64,000 nucleotides of DNA, from the NCBI GenBank assembly GCA_000721275.1, contig JOFO01000014.1:1-64000 (forward strand). The letters are read 5' to 3'. How positions within the stretch are numbered: position 1 is the stretch's first letter; the number at the start of each line of letters is the position of its first letter. The DNA comes from Microtetraspora glauca (GTDB taxonomy: Bacteria > Actinomycetota > Actinomycetes > Streptomycetales > Streptomycetaceae). Of the stretch, positions 1-7,940 are shown one piece after another. A program made the position numbers and the translations under genes. The notes below the pieces were generated by a model. That model worked only from the letters and a program-made list of their open reading frames with translations, had not been told where the DNA came from and did not search any database.

Positions 1-77
1 ATGTTCCGGGGCCAGGATATCCGTACCGGTGAGCGTTCTGAGAGCGCTCTCTGGGAGGGGGGCGCCCGGGCCCGCCG

Positions 78-124
78 ACCAGGAGGGCGGTGAGCAGCGG
101 GAGCGCCGTACGGCGGACGTTCAT
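78..124 (-). CDS. 5' end of a divergent secreted-protein gene (truncated)
   Basis: Reading leftwards from the ATG at 124-122 gives MNVRRTALPLLTALLV, a typical signal-peptide start with a basic n-region and a hydrophobic core. After about 15 codons the frame enters the inverted-repeat arm and becomes an antisense copy of the promoter region. The true gene is therefore cut at about position 78. It lies divergent from the LacI regulator across the operator at 223-234, so it is probably another extracellular enzyme of the same regulon. No clear ribosome binding site is visible. Confidence 0.45.
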
Positions 125-222
125 GGCGGTCACGCTGCCGTACGGGACCGGCGGCGGGAGCCGGTACGGGCCGCGACCACCGGCACGGGTGAACGCCGGC
201 GGGCCCGGGCGCCCCCCTCCCA

Positions 223-234
223 GAGAGCGCTCTC
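223..234. promoter_or_regulatory. LacI-type operator upstream of the regulator gene
   Basis: GAGAGCGCTCTC is a perfect 12-bp palindrome with the central CG typical of LacI/GalR operators. It lies about 100 bp before the LacI start and is copied at 40-51 in the mirrored arm. The same core occurs at 4264-4275 and 4436-4447. It suggests autoregulation and control of the divergent gene. It is close to, but differs from, the CebR/CelR box TGGGAGCGCTCCCA. Confidence 0.75.
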
Positions 235-332
235 AGAACGCTCACCGGTACGGATATCCTGGCCCCGGAACATCACGCGGTCCGTCCGGGCAGCCGCCCG
301 CTCCCGGACCGAGCAGATGAAGGGGGCCCCAC

Positions 333-1364
333 GTGGCCGAGCAGACGACGGGGGCACGCCCGACCCTGGAGGCCGTCGCGGCCCGCGCCGGCGTGTCGCG
401 GGCGACGGCCTCCCGGGTCGTCAACGGCGGCGCCGGGGTGCGCCCCCCGCTGGTCGAGAAGGTCCGCCGGGCGGTCGACGAGCTCGGGTACGTGCCCAAC
501 CTGGCGGCCCGCACCCTCGTCACCCGGCGGAACGGCGCCGTGGCCGTCGTCATCGCCGAGCCGGAGTTCCGGATCTTCTCCGACCCCTTCTTCCAGCAGC
601 AGGTGCGCGGCATCAGCCGCGAACTGACCGTCCACGACTCGCAGTTGGTGCTGCTCTGGGTGGAGAGCCCGGGCGACCACGACCGGATCGCCCGCTACCT
701 CGGCAGCGGGCACGTCGACGGCGCCCTCGCCTTCTCCCTGCACGACGAGGACGAGCTGACCGCGGTGCTGCGCCGGGCCAAGATCCCGACGGTGCTCGGC
801 GGGCGGCCGGCGGACGGGACCGGCCCGGAGCTTCCGTACGTGGACGCCGACAACCGCGGCGGGGCCCGCGAGGCCGTCCGGCTCCTGGTCGACCGGGGCT
901 GCCGCGCGGTGGCGCACCTCGCCGGGCCGCGCGACCAGACGTCGGCCGCGGACCGGGCCGGCGGCTGGCGGGACGCGCTCGGGGAGCCGGACCCGGAGCT
1001 GCTGTGCCACGGCGACTTCACGGCCGAGAGCGGCGCCCGGGCCATGGCCGAACTGCTCGACCGGCGGCCGGACGTGGACGGCGTGTTCGCCGCCAACGAC
1101 CTGATGGCCTCCGGCGCGCTGCGGGTGCTGCGGGAGCGGGGGCGCCGGGTCCCCGAGGACGTGGCCGTGGTCGGCTTCGACGACGTGGCGTCGATCGCCG
1201 AGCACACCGAGCCGCCACTGACGACGGTCCGGCAGGACATCGAGGGCATGGGCCGGCTGATGGTCCGGCTGCTCATGCGGCTGCTGAACGACCACGGGTC
1301 CGGGGCACCCGCCCCGGACCCGCTGATCACGCCGACGACCCTGGTGCGCCGGGCGTCGGCCTAG
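333..1364 (+). CDS. LacI-family transcriptional regulator of a beta-glucan regulon
   Basis: A 343-residue LacI/GalR regulator. Residues about 10-60 form the helix-turn-helix and hinge helix (core AGVSRATASRVVNG), and the remainder is the periplasmic-binding-protein-like effector domain. The start is the GTG at 333, behind AAGGGGG. It ends 9 bp from the convergent GH81 gene and heads a region where three promoters share GAGAGCGCTCTC palindromes, so it most likely represses the glucanase, ABC importer and beta-glucosidase genes until a glucan oligosaccharide binds. CebR of cellobiose uptake is the nearest described analogue, but the operator differs, so the inducer is more likely a beta-1,3-linked oligosaccharide (inference). 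Confidence 0.88.
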   Translation: MAEQTTGARPTLEAVAARAGVSRATASRVVNGGAGVRPPLVEKVRRAVDELGYVPNLAARTLVTRRNGAVAVVIAEPEFRIFSDPFFQQQVRGISRELTVHDSQLVLLWVESPGDHDRIARYLGSGHVDGALAFSLHDEDELTAVLRRAKIPTVLGGRPADGTGPELPYVDADNRGGAREAVRLLVDRGCRAVAHLAGPRDQTSAADRAGGWRDALGEPDPELLCHGDFTAESGARAMAELLDRRPDVDGVFAANDLMASGALRVLRERGRRVPEDVAVVGFDDVASIAEHTEPPLTTVRQDIEGMGRLMVRLLMRLLNDHGSGAPAPDPLITPTTLVRRASA

Positions 1365-1373
1365 CCCCCCGGT

Positions 1374-4172
1374 TCAGTCGAAGGGGATGACGACGACGGA
1401 GTCCGCCGTCCCCGTCCGGACCGTGGACGGGCCGTTGCCGATGGCGCTCCACAGCTCCACGCGGACGGTGCCGCCGCGCAGGTCGCCGAGGGTGCCGGTG
1501 GCGGACCTCAGGCCCCGGGCCTGGTCGTAGCGCTCCCAGCCGGGCACCGGGTCGGTGGCGAAGTAGTGGTACGTCTCGGTGCGTTCGAAGGTGCCGTCGC
1601 CGGTCAGGTCGTAGCTGATCCGGGCCTGCTGGCCCAGGCCGACGGCGGTGCCGGCGTCGACGGCGAGGCGGAAGGCCGTGGCGGCGCCCGGGGTGAGGGT
1701 GCCGGTGACGTTCCGGGCCTCGTAGACGAGCGGCTGGTGCGGGGTGCCGTCGTGGTTGGCGCCGCCGGCGGAGGCGATCGTGTCGCTGCCCGCGGTGGTG
1801 TCGGTGGCGGTCGTCAGCCGGCCGCCGCTCACCAGCCGGAAGGTGTCGCCGGTGCTCGGCTCGGGGCAGGCCGGCGCGCCGGGCTGCCCGCACGGGACAG
1901 AGCCGGTGCCCTTGCCGGTGGCGGTGGAACGGGCCGGTACGGTCAGGGACTTGCCGTCGGAGAAGGTGACGGTGACCGGGGCGGAGCCGTGGTTGTGGGC
2001 GGCGTAGGTGCGCTCGGTGCCCTTGAGGAAGACGGCGGACGCGGGGATCGAGCCGGTGACGCTCGCGTCGGGCGCGCCGAGCGCGTCCAGGGTGGTCAGC
2101 CAGTGGTAGGTGTGGGCGCGGGTCTCGCCCGCCTCGGGGGTGTAGTTGCCGCCGGTGGCGTCGAACCGTCCCTTGGCGCGGGCCGGGTCGGCGAGCGACT
2201 CGAACTCCCAGAGGATGTCGCGCCATTCGACGGCGGGGCCGCCGTTCTCGCGCTCCATCTCGGCCAGGTTCCGGCGGATCGCTCCCGGGTAGCCGCCCAT
2301 GTGGAGGGAGCCGCCGGCGGTCACCGGGAGGGTGTTGATGCCGTGGATCTCCTCCGGGTTCGCCGTCCACCAGGTGGCGTAGGCGCCGCCGCTGCCCCAG
2401 ACCATGCCGACGGTGTCGTGCCCGAAGGAGCCCGGGAAGACCTGCTGGTCGGCGTCGAACCAGTACTGGCCGATGGCGTCGGACTCGGTCGCGAGGAGGT
2501 AGCCGCCGAGGTCGCGCAGGGCGGTGTCACCGGTGGCTGAGCCCCAGAGGACGAGCGCGGCGCTCAGGTTGGTGGACTCGGAGGACGACTCCTGGTTGTT
2601 GCCGGCCGCGAAGCCGGAGTGGCCGGAGGCCCAGCTGTGCCCGGCGTAGACGTCGAAGCCGCGCAGGAACGGGAAGGCGCTGTCGGTGCGGCTCGGGTTG
2701 GCGACGTCGCGGACCAGCGTCTTGACCATGCCGCCCCAGGCGGAGTCGGCGGCCCACGCCGGGTCGTACTGGGCGACGATCGCGGCAGCGTACACGTAGT
2801 AGCCGTAGTGGAAGTGGTGGTCGTTGAGCTCGGTGTCGCTGCCGTACGAGGCGGGGTAGCCGGTCAGGGTCTTCCAGGTGCGGTCGTACGAGAACTGGCT
2901 CGCGCCGCCCACCGTGAACCACTCCTGGAGCCGGCCCTTGAGCAGTCCGACCAGCCGGTCGCGCAGGGCGGTGTCGCCCAGCTGCTCGGCGAGCGGCACC
3001 AGCTGCGCGAGCTTGCCGAGGGCCTTGCCGGTCCAGTACGTGTCGGTGGCGCCGGAGAACGGGTCGGCGGAGTTCACCACCTCGTTCAGATAGCCGCGCA
3101 GCCGCGCCTGGTCCACCGCGCCCGAGGCGGGCAGCGCGGGCAGGACGGCGGCCTGCTTCCGGCTGGTGGTGAACGTCCTGCTCTCCCGCACCTTCATGGT
3201 GCCGCGCGGGGAGACGTACGTGTACGGGGTGAGGGGGTCGGAGGTGTGAAGCCACTGGTGCCGGTAGAGGGCCTGGAGGGTGCCGGTCTCGGTGCCCTCC
3301 TTCGCCTCGGTGGTGAGGGCGTACGTGGCGTTGATCCGGCCGCCGGAGGACGACCAGGTGACGCGGGAGCCGGTGACGAAGCTGTAGGCGTACCGGCGGA
3401 AGGTCGCCAGGGCGTCGGTCGACGGGAGGACGGCGACGGAGAAGTAGTCCTTGCCGGCGAGCCCGGCGGTGACCGTGCTGCCGGAGACGGTCCAGTCGGC
3501 GCCGGAGGGGGCGAACAGGGCGTAGTGGTGGCCGGCGACGGTGATGCCGAGGACGTTGCCCTGGTCGGCGAAGACGGTGGGGGCGGTGGCCGTGGTGACG
3601 CGGGCGTCGCCGCCGGTGCCCCGGGCGTACACGAACGGCATGCCGTGGCCGATGGTGGTGCGCAGGGTGCGGGCGCCGTCGGACCAGAGCGGGGTGACGG
3701 TCCAGTCCGACCAGTCGTCGGCCTTGGTGTCGGGCGAGTTGAGGCCGGTGAGGCCGAGGGTGAGGTCGGCCTTGTGGGGGAACTCGTACTGGCGCCCGTC
3801 GCCGACGATCGCGGGCGTGGTGGGGTAGCCGATCTCCAGGCCGCCGGCCACGGCCTGGTAGGTGAGCGGGTGGCCGTACATCGGGGTGGAGTACGGGTTG
3901 TCGCCGTAGCGCTGGAAGGCGAGCGAGGACCACCAGTCGTTGGTGGGCACCGGCCGGTCCTTAGCGGCGGCGGTCACCTTGGGGGTGACGGGGGCGCCGG
4001 TGTTCGTGGTGGGGCCGGAGGTCCCGGCGGGGCGGGTGTCGGAGTAGCCGCCGGCGCCCACGGGGACGGTGGCGGCGGAGGCGGGCCCGGCGGCGGCCGG
4101 TACGAGACCGGCGGCGGCGAGGGCGGCGGTGAGGACCAGCGACGCGGCCGGTCGGGAGCGGGGAGCTGACAC
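1374..4172 (-). CDS. Secreted GH81 endo-1,3-beta-glucanase with C-terminal CBM56-like domain
   Basis: A protein of about 932 residues. The GTG at 4172 is preferred because it gives a clean signal peptide ending in ASA at about residue 34; a longer upstream frame adds only Pro/His-rich residues. The GH81 catalytic region spans roughly residues 60-715. It includes the diagnostic GHSWASG stretch and QESSSE at 527-532, whose glutamates belong to the family active site. The C-terminal 160 residues resemble CBM56 beta-1,3-glucan-binding modules. It should cleave laminarin or fungal-wall glucan outside the cell. The operator at 4262-4277 lies about 90 bp upstream, divergent from the importer operon. 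Confidence 0.9.
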   Translation of the reverse strand: MSAPRSRPAASLVLTAALAAAGLVPAAAGPASAATVPVGAGGYSDTRPAGTSGPTTNTGAPVTPKVTAAAKDRPVPTNDWWSSLAFQRYGDNPYSTPMYGHPLTYQAVAGGLEIGYPTTPAIVGDGRQYEFPHKADLTLGLTGLNSPDTKADDWSDWTVTPLWSDGARTLRTTIGHGMPFVYARGTGGDARVTTATAPTVFADQGNVLGITVAGHHYALFAPSGADWTVSGSTVTAGLAGKDYFSVAVLPSTDALATFRRYAYSFVTGSRVTWSSSGGRINATYALTTEAKEGTETGTLQALYRHQWLHTSDPLTPYTYVSPRGTMKVRESRTFTTSRKQAAVLPALPASGAVDQARLRGYLNEVVNSADPFSGATDTYWTGKALGKLAQLVPLAEQLGDTALRDRLVGLLKGRLQEWFTVGGASQFSYDRTWKTLTGYPASYGSDTELNDHHFHYGYYVYAAAIVAQYDPAWAADSAWGGMVKTLVRDVANPSRTDSAFPFLRGFDVYAGHSWASGHSGFAAGNNQESSSESTNLSAALVLWGSATGDTALRDLGGYLLATESDAIGQYWFDADQQVFPGSFGHDTVGMVWGSGGAYATWWTANPEEIHGINTLPVTAGGSLHMGGYPGAIRRNLAEMERENGGPAVEWRDILWEFESLADPARAKGRFDATGGNYTPEAGETRAHTYHWLTTLDALGAPDASVTGSIPASAVFLKGTERTYAAHNHGSAPVTVTFSDGKSLTVPARSTATGKGTGSVPCGQPGAPACPEPSTGDTFRLVSGGRLTTATDTTAGSDTIASAGGANHDGTPHQPLVYEARNVTGTLTPGAATAFRLAVDAGTAVGLGQQARISYDLTGDGTFERTETYHYFATDPVPGWERYDQARGLRSATGTLGDLRGGTVRVELWSAIGNGPSTVRTGTADSVVVIPFD

Positions 4173-4261
4173 GTACAGCACCTCGTTGCGGTGGAAGGGG
4201 TGTGGGGGTGTGGGGTGATGTGGGGATGTGGGGGGTTTTCGGGGGATGGTCCGCACGGGAC

Positions 4262-4277
4262 CTGAGAGCGCTCTCAG
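4262..4277. promoter_or_regulatory. LacI-type operator near GH81
   Basis: CTGAGAGCGCTCTCAG is a perfect 16-bp palindrome with the same 12-bp core as the sites at 223-234 and 4436-4447. It lies about 90 bp before the GH81 start and presumably overlaps its promoter. Confidence 0.8.
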
Positions 4278-4432
4278 CAGTGCGCAACGTAAAACTCCCG
4301 AAACCTGAGCGTCAAGAGAAGCGACACAGGGAGGAGTTGGAGCGGAGGCTCCGTAGGAACCGCTCGATTCCGAGCCGTTACGCCTTCGAGTCTTGACGGG
4401 AACGGCGGAGTCGGGGCACGCTCCAGACCGTT

Positions 4433-4450
4433 CTTGAGAGCGCTCTCAAG
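4433..4450. promoter_or_regulatory. LacI-type operator near the importer operon
   Basis: CTTGAGAGCGCTCTCAAG is an 18-bp perfect palindrome about 80 bp before the solute-binding-protein start. It is the longest palindrome of the set and so possibly the strongest site. Confidence 0.8.
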
Positions 4451-4530
4451 CGTCCCTCCGGCCTCCGGGAGGACCCGGAGCCGTCCCTCGCCCCTCCCCC
4501 GACCCGTCCCGACGCCAAGGGAGCCCTTCC

Positions 4531-5835
4531 ATGCCCCTCACCCGAGCCGCCACCCAGGCCGCCCTCCGCCTCGGCGCGGTCGCGGTCGCCGGTTCCCTGC
4601 TCGCCGCCTGCGGATCCGGCGCCTCCGGCACCGCCTCCGACAAGGCGGACGGCAAGGTCACGATCACCGTCGACCTCTTCGGCTCCTTCGGCTACAAGGA
4701 GGCCGGCCTCTACGCCGAGTACGAGAAGCTGCACCCCGGCGTCACCATCAAGCAGACCGACACCGAGGACGAGGCCGACTACTGGAAGTCGCTCCAGACC
4801 CGGCTCGCCGGCGGCGGAGGCCTCGCCGACGTCCAGGGCATCGAGGTCGGCCGCATCGCCTCCGTCACCCAGCAGCAGGCCGACCGCTTCGAGGACCTGC
4901 GGAAGTACGGGGCCGACGGGCTCAAGGGCCAGTTCGCCGACGCCAAGTGGGCCGCCGCCACCGGCAAGAACGGCGAGGTGCTGGGCCTCGGCACCGACGT
5001 CGGCCCCGAGGCCATGTGCTACCGCACCGACCTGTTCCAGCAGGCCGGACTCCCCACCGACCGCACCGAGCTGGCCAAGCGCTGGTCCACCTGGGACGGC
5101 TACCTGGAGCTCGGCAAGCAGTACAAGGCCAAGGCGCCCGCCAAGAGCGCCTGGCTGGACAGCGTCGGCAGCCTCTTCTCGATCATGATCGGGCAGGAGA
5201 AGGAGCGCTACTACGACGCCTCCGGCGCCCTGATCTGGGAGACCAACCCCGCGCTCAAGACCGCCTGGGAGACCGCCGTCGAGGCGAGCGACGCCGGCCT
5301 GAGCGCCAAGCTCGACCAGTGGTCCCCACAGTGGAACCAGGCGTTCGCCGCCGGCTCCTTCGCCACCATCCCCTGCCCCGCCTGGATGCTCGGCTACATC
5401 AAGGGCCAGGCCGGCGACAGCGGCAAGGGCAAGTGGGACATCGCGGCGCTGCCCGGCGGCGCCGGCAACTGGGGCGGCTCCTACCTCGCGGTGCCGCGCG
5501 CCGCGCAGCACAAGAAGGAGGCGTACGAGCTGATCAAGTGGCTCACCGCGCCCGAGCAGCAGGCGAAGGTCTTCGCCAAGCAGGGCAACTTCCCCTCCTC
5601 GACCGGCGCGATCGCCGAGGTCGCGGACACCACGGACCCGTACTTCTCCGGCGCCCCCATCGGCAGGATCTTCGGCGACGCGGCCAAGGCGGCGCCGGTC
5701 CAGGTCCTCGGCGTCCACGACCAGAACATCAACCAGCAGATCACCAACGCGCTGAGCGAGGTCGAACGCAAGGGCCTGGCGCCGGAGAAGGCGTGGGACA
5801 ACGCGAAGAAGGGCGTCGCCAACACCCTCGGCTGA
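4531..5835 (+). CDS. Sugar ABC transporter solute-binding lipoprotein
   Basis: A 434-residue extracellular binding protein of the CUT1 class. The N-terminus has a lipobox, LLAAC, with the lipidated cysteine at residue 27, followed by a Gly/Ser linker and the two-lobed binding domain. AGGGAG precedes the ATG. It is the first gene of an operon with two permeases and a GH1 beta-glucosidase and has an operator palindrome upstream. It should capture glucan oligosaccharides at the membrane face. As in most Streptomyces CUT1 systems no ATPase is encoded here; a shared MsiK-type ATPase elsewhere is the usual partner (known for the genus, not seen here). Confidence 0.87.
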   Translation: MPLTRAATQAALRLGAVAVAGSLLAACGSGASGTASDKADGKVTITVDLFGSFGYKEAGLYAEYEKLHPGVTIKQTDTEDEADYWKSLQTRLAGGGGLADVQGIEVGRIASVTQQQADRFEDLRKYGADGLKGQFADAKWAAATGKNGEVLGLGTDVGPEAMCYRTDLFQQAGLPTDRTELAKRWSTWDGYLELGKQYKAKAPAKSAWLDSVGSLFSIMIGQEKERYYDASGALIWETNPALKTAWETAVEASDAGLSAKLDQWSPQWNQAFAAGSFATIPCPAWMLGYIKGQAGDSGKGKWDIAALPGGAGNWGGSYLAVPRAAQHKKEAYELIKWLTAPEQQAKVFAKQGNFPSSTGAIAEVADTTDPYFSGAPIGRIFGDAAKAAPVQVLGVHDQNINQQITNALSEVERKGLAPEKAWDNAKKGVANTLG

Positions 5836-5844
5836 CCCCGCTCC

Positions 5845-5878
5845 CGGCCGGGCGGCGACGGGCCGAACCGCCCGGCCG
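5845..5878 (+). terminator. Intra-operon hairpin between binding protein and permease
   Basis: An 11-bp perfect stem (CGGCCGGGCGG at 5845-5855 pairing with 5868-5878) lies just after the binding-protein stop, in a 191-bp spacer, with no T-run. Such hairpins often stabilise the binding-protein message or attenuate permease expression. Confidence 0.5.
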
Positions 5879-6026
5879 CCCGGCCGCCGGAACCCCCGCC
5901 GGGCCGCCCGGCCGCCCAAGCCCCCGTACGGGCCGCCCCCGTCCTGGGCCGGTACGCATCCCGGGCTACCCGCCCGCCCCCTCGCCCCTCGCCCCCTCCC
6001 CCGACCGCCTCCCGAAGGGCCGCACC

Positions 6027-6974
6027 GTGACCCTCACCGCTCCGGCGAAAGCCGTCGCCGTCCCGCGCCAGCCGGTTCTCCGGCGGGCGTGGCGCGTGGT
6101 GTCGCCGTACACGTACGTCGCGCCGTTCTTCACCCTCTTCGCCGCCTTCGGGCTCTTCCCGCTGGTCTACACGGCGTACGTGTCCCTCCACCGGGTCGAA
6201 CTGCAGAACCCCGGCGCCATGGAGTGGCGCGGACTCGGCAACTACACCGCCCTGTTCGGTGACGAGTTCTTCTGGACCGCGCTGCGCAACACCTTCACCA
6301 TCGGCGTCCTGTCGACCGTCCCGCAGCTGGTCATGGCGCTCGCGCTGGCCCATCTGCTCAACCACCGGCTGCGCGGCCGGACGTTCCTGCGGACGGCGAT
6401 GCTGCTGCCGTACGCCACCTCCGTCGCCGCCGCGACCCTCGTGTTCGCCCAGCTCTTCGGCCGCGACTTCGGGCTCGTCAACTACGTCCTCGGTCTCGTC
6501 GGCGTGGGGCCGGTCGACTGGCAGTCGGGCACGCTCAGCTCGCAGATCGCCGTCTCCACGATCGTCGTGTGGCGCTGGACCGGCTACAACGCGCTCATCT
6601 ACCTCGCCGGCATGCAGTCGATCCCGTCGGAGCTGTACGAGGCGGCGGAGATGGACGGCGCCTCCCGATGGCGGCAGTTCTTCCACGTGACGCTGCCGGG
6701 CCTGCGGCCGACGATCCTCTTCACCGTCGTGGTCTCCACCATCGGCGCCACCCAGCTGTTCGGCGAGCCGCTGCTCTTCGAGGGCTCCATGTCGGGCGGC
6801 ATCTCGCACCAGTACCAGACCCTCGGCCTCTACATGTACGAGCAGGGCTGGGGCTTCTTCCACCTCGGCCGCGCCGCCGCCATCGCCTGGGTGATGTTCC
6901 TGCTGATCCTGGTGCTCGTCGGGGTCAACGCCCTGATCGCGCGCCGCCGTTCCCGCAAGGAGGCCGGCCGATGA
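6027..6974 (+). CDS. Sugar ABC transporter permease (MalF type)
   Basis: A 315-residue inner-membrane permease of the binding-protein-dependent transport family with about six membrane segments, the first near residues 25-50. The EAA loop (EAAEMDGASRWRQFF) contacts the ATPase. I chose the GTG at 6027 after GAAGG; an in-frame upstream extension is only low-complexity spacer sequence. Its stop overlaps the start of the next permease by 4 bp (ATGA), so the two are translationally coupled. It forms the channel with the following gene. Confidence 0.88.
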   Translation: MTLTAPAKAVAVPRQPVLRRAWRVVSPYTYVAPFFTLFAAFGLFPLVYTAYVSLHRVELQNPGAMEWRGLGNYTALFGDEFFWTALRNTFTIGVLSTVPQLVMALALAHLLNHRLRGRTFLRTAMLLPYATSVAAATLVFAQLFGRDFGLVNYVLGLVGVGPVDWQSGTLSSQIAVSTIVVWRWTGYNALIYLAGMQSIPSELYEAAEMDGASRWRQFFHVTLPGLRPTILFTVVVSTIGATQLFGEPLLFEGSMSGGISHQYQTLGLYMYEQGWGFFHLGRAAAIAWVMFLLILVLVGVNALIARRRSRKEAGR

Positions 6975-7873
6975 CCGCGCTCGCCGACCCGCCCGCCCCG
7001 GTCGTCGCGCCCGCCGCGCGGCGGCCCGGCCGGCCCCGCCGCTCGGGCGCCGGACGGACCCTGAAGGCCGGCCCGCTCGCGTACGCGGTGCTGATCCTGG
7101 CGGTCCTCGTCTCGGCCTTCCCGTTCTACTGGACCATCGTCGCCGCCAGCCGCACCAACGCCGACCTGGCCCAGGTGCCGCCGTCGCTGGTGCCCGGACC
7201 GCACCTGATCGAGAACTTCGAGGCCGTCCTCGCCGAGGCCGACATCGGCAAGGCGCTGCTCAACTCGCTGATCGTGTCCGGCTCGATCACCGTCGGCACG
7301 GTGCTGTGCTGCACCCTCGCCGGGTTCGCCTTCGCCAAGCTCCGCTTCCGCGGCCGGGGCGCGCTGCTCGCGGTCACCGTGGGCACGATGATGATCCCGC
7401 CGCAGCTCGGCGTCATCCCGCTGTTCATGCTGATCGCGGAGCTCCAGTGGGTGAACCAGCTCCAGTCGGTGATCCTGCCCGGGCTCGTCTCCGCCTTCGG
7501 CGTGTTCTTCATGCGCCAGTACCTCGTGCAGTCGCTGCCCGACGAGCTGATCGAGGCGGCACGGGTCGACGGCGCCTCCACCGCCCGGATCTTCTGGTCG
7601 ATCGTGGTGCCGATCGCCCGCCCCGGCATGGCCGTCCTCGGCCTGCTCACCTTCATGGCCGCGTGGAACGACTTCTTCTGGCCGATCGTGGCGCTCTCCT
7701 CGCAGGAGCCGACCGTCCAGGTGGCGCTCCGCCAGCTCGGCGGCGGCTACGTCCACGACCAGTCGGTCATCATGGCCGGCACCCTGCTCGGCACGCTGCC
7801 CGTGCTGCTGGTCTTCGGCCTGCTGGGCCGCCAGATCGTCGGCGGCATCATGCAGGGCGCGGTCAAGGGCTGA
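6971..7873 (+). CDS. Sugar ABC transporter permease (MalG type)
   Basis: A 300-residue second permease subunit with six predicted membrane segments. The EAA loop reads [15 protein letters not shown]. The N-terminal 35 residues are Pro/Arg-rich and cytoplasmic. The ATG at 6971 overlaps the stop of the preceding permease. Together they form the heterodimeric pore of the CUT1 importer, feeding the downstream beta-glucosidase. Confidence 0.88.
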   Translation: MTALADPPAPVVAPAARRPGRPRRSGAGRTLKAGPLAYAVLILAVLVSAFPFYWTIVAASRTNADLAQVPPSLVPGPHLIENFEAVLAEADIGKALLNSLIVSGSITVGTVLCCTLAGFAFAKLRFRGRGALLAVTVGTMMIPPQLGVIPLFMLIAELQWVNQLQSVILPGLVSAFGVFFMRQYLVQSLPDELIEAARVDGASTARIFWSIVVPIARPGMAVLGLLTFMAAWNDFFWPIVALSSQEPTVQVALRQLGGGYVHDQSVIMAGTLLGTLPVLLVFGLLGRQIVGGIMQGAVKG

Positions 7874-7940
7874 CCCCTCCGGCTCCGCCGCCTTCCCTCC
7901 GCTCCCCTCCCCTCCCCCGTCTTCCTGGAGTTGCCTCCTC

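Larger units (their letters stand above)
1..273. repeat. 77-bp perfect inverted repeat at the left edge
   Basis: Bases 1-77 are the exact reverse complement of 197-273, with a 119-bp spacer. The arms contain the operator palindrome of the LacI promoter. The left arm replaces what should be the continuation of a divergent signal-peptide gene, which suggests a fold-back at a contig end rather than native DNA. The first base of the window is also the first base of the arm. A genuine inverted duplication cannot be excluded from sequence alone. Confidence 0.9.
4173..4530. promoter_or_regulatory. Divergent promoter region between GH81 and the ABC importer
   Basis: A 358-bp gap with no convincing gene. 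It holds two LacI-type palindromes, one near each gene, plus a Pro/His-coding low-complexity stretch next to GH81 that is probably 5' leader. Each divergent promoter thus seems to have its own operator. Confidence 0.7.

Noticed and set aside
29..1390. A 453-codon plus-strand frame covering the LacI gene
   Set aside because: It is in a different frame from the clear LacI protein, begins inside the inverted-repeat arm and is Arg/Pro-rich without domains.
4173..4256. N-terminal extension of the GH81 protein
   Set aside because: It is a Pro/His-rich stretch before a clean signal peptide that starts at the GTG at 4172.
223..4450. CebR boxes of the cellobiose regulon
   Set aside because: The flanks are GAGAGCGCTCTC, not TGGGAGCGCTCCCA, in all three loci, so I treat the regulator as a related but separate LacI protein.
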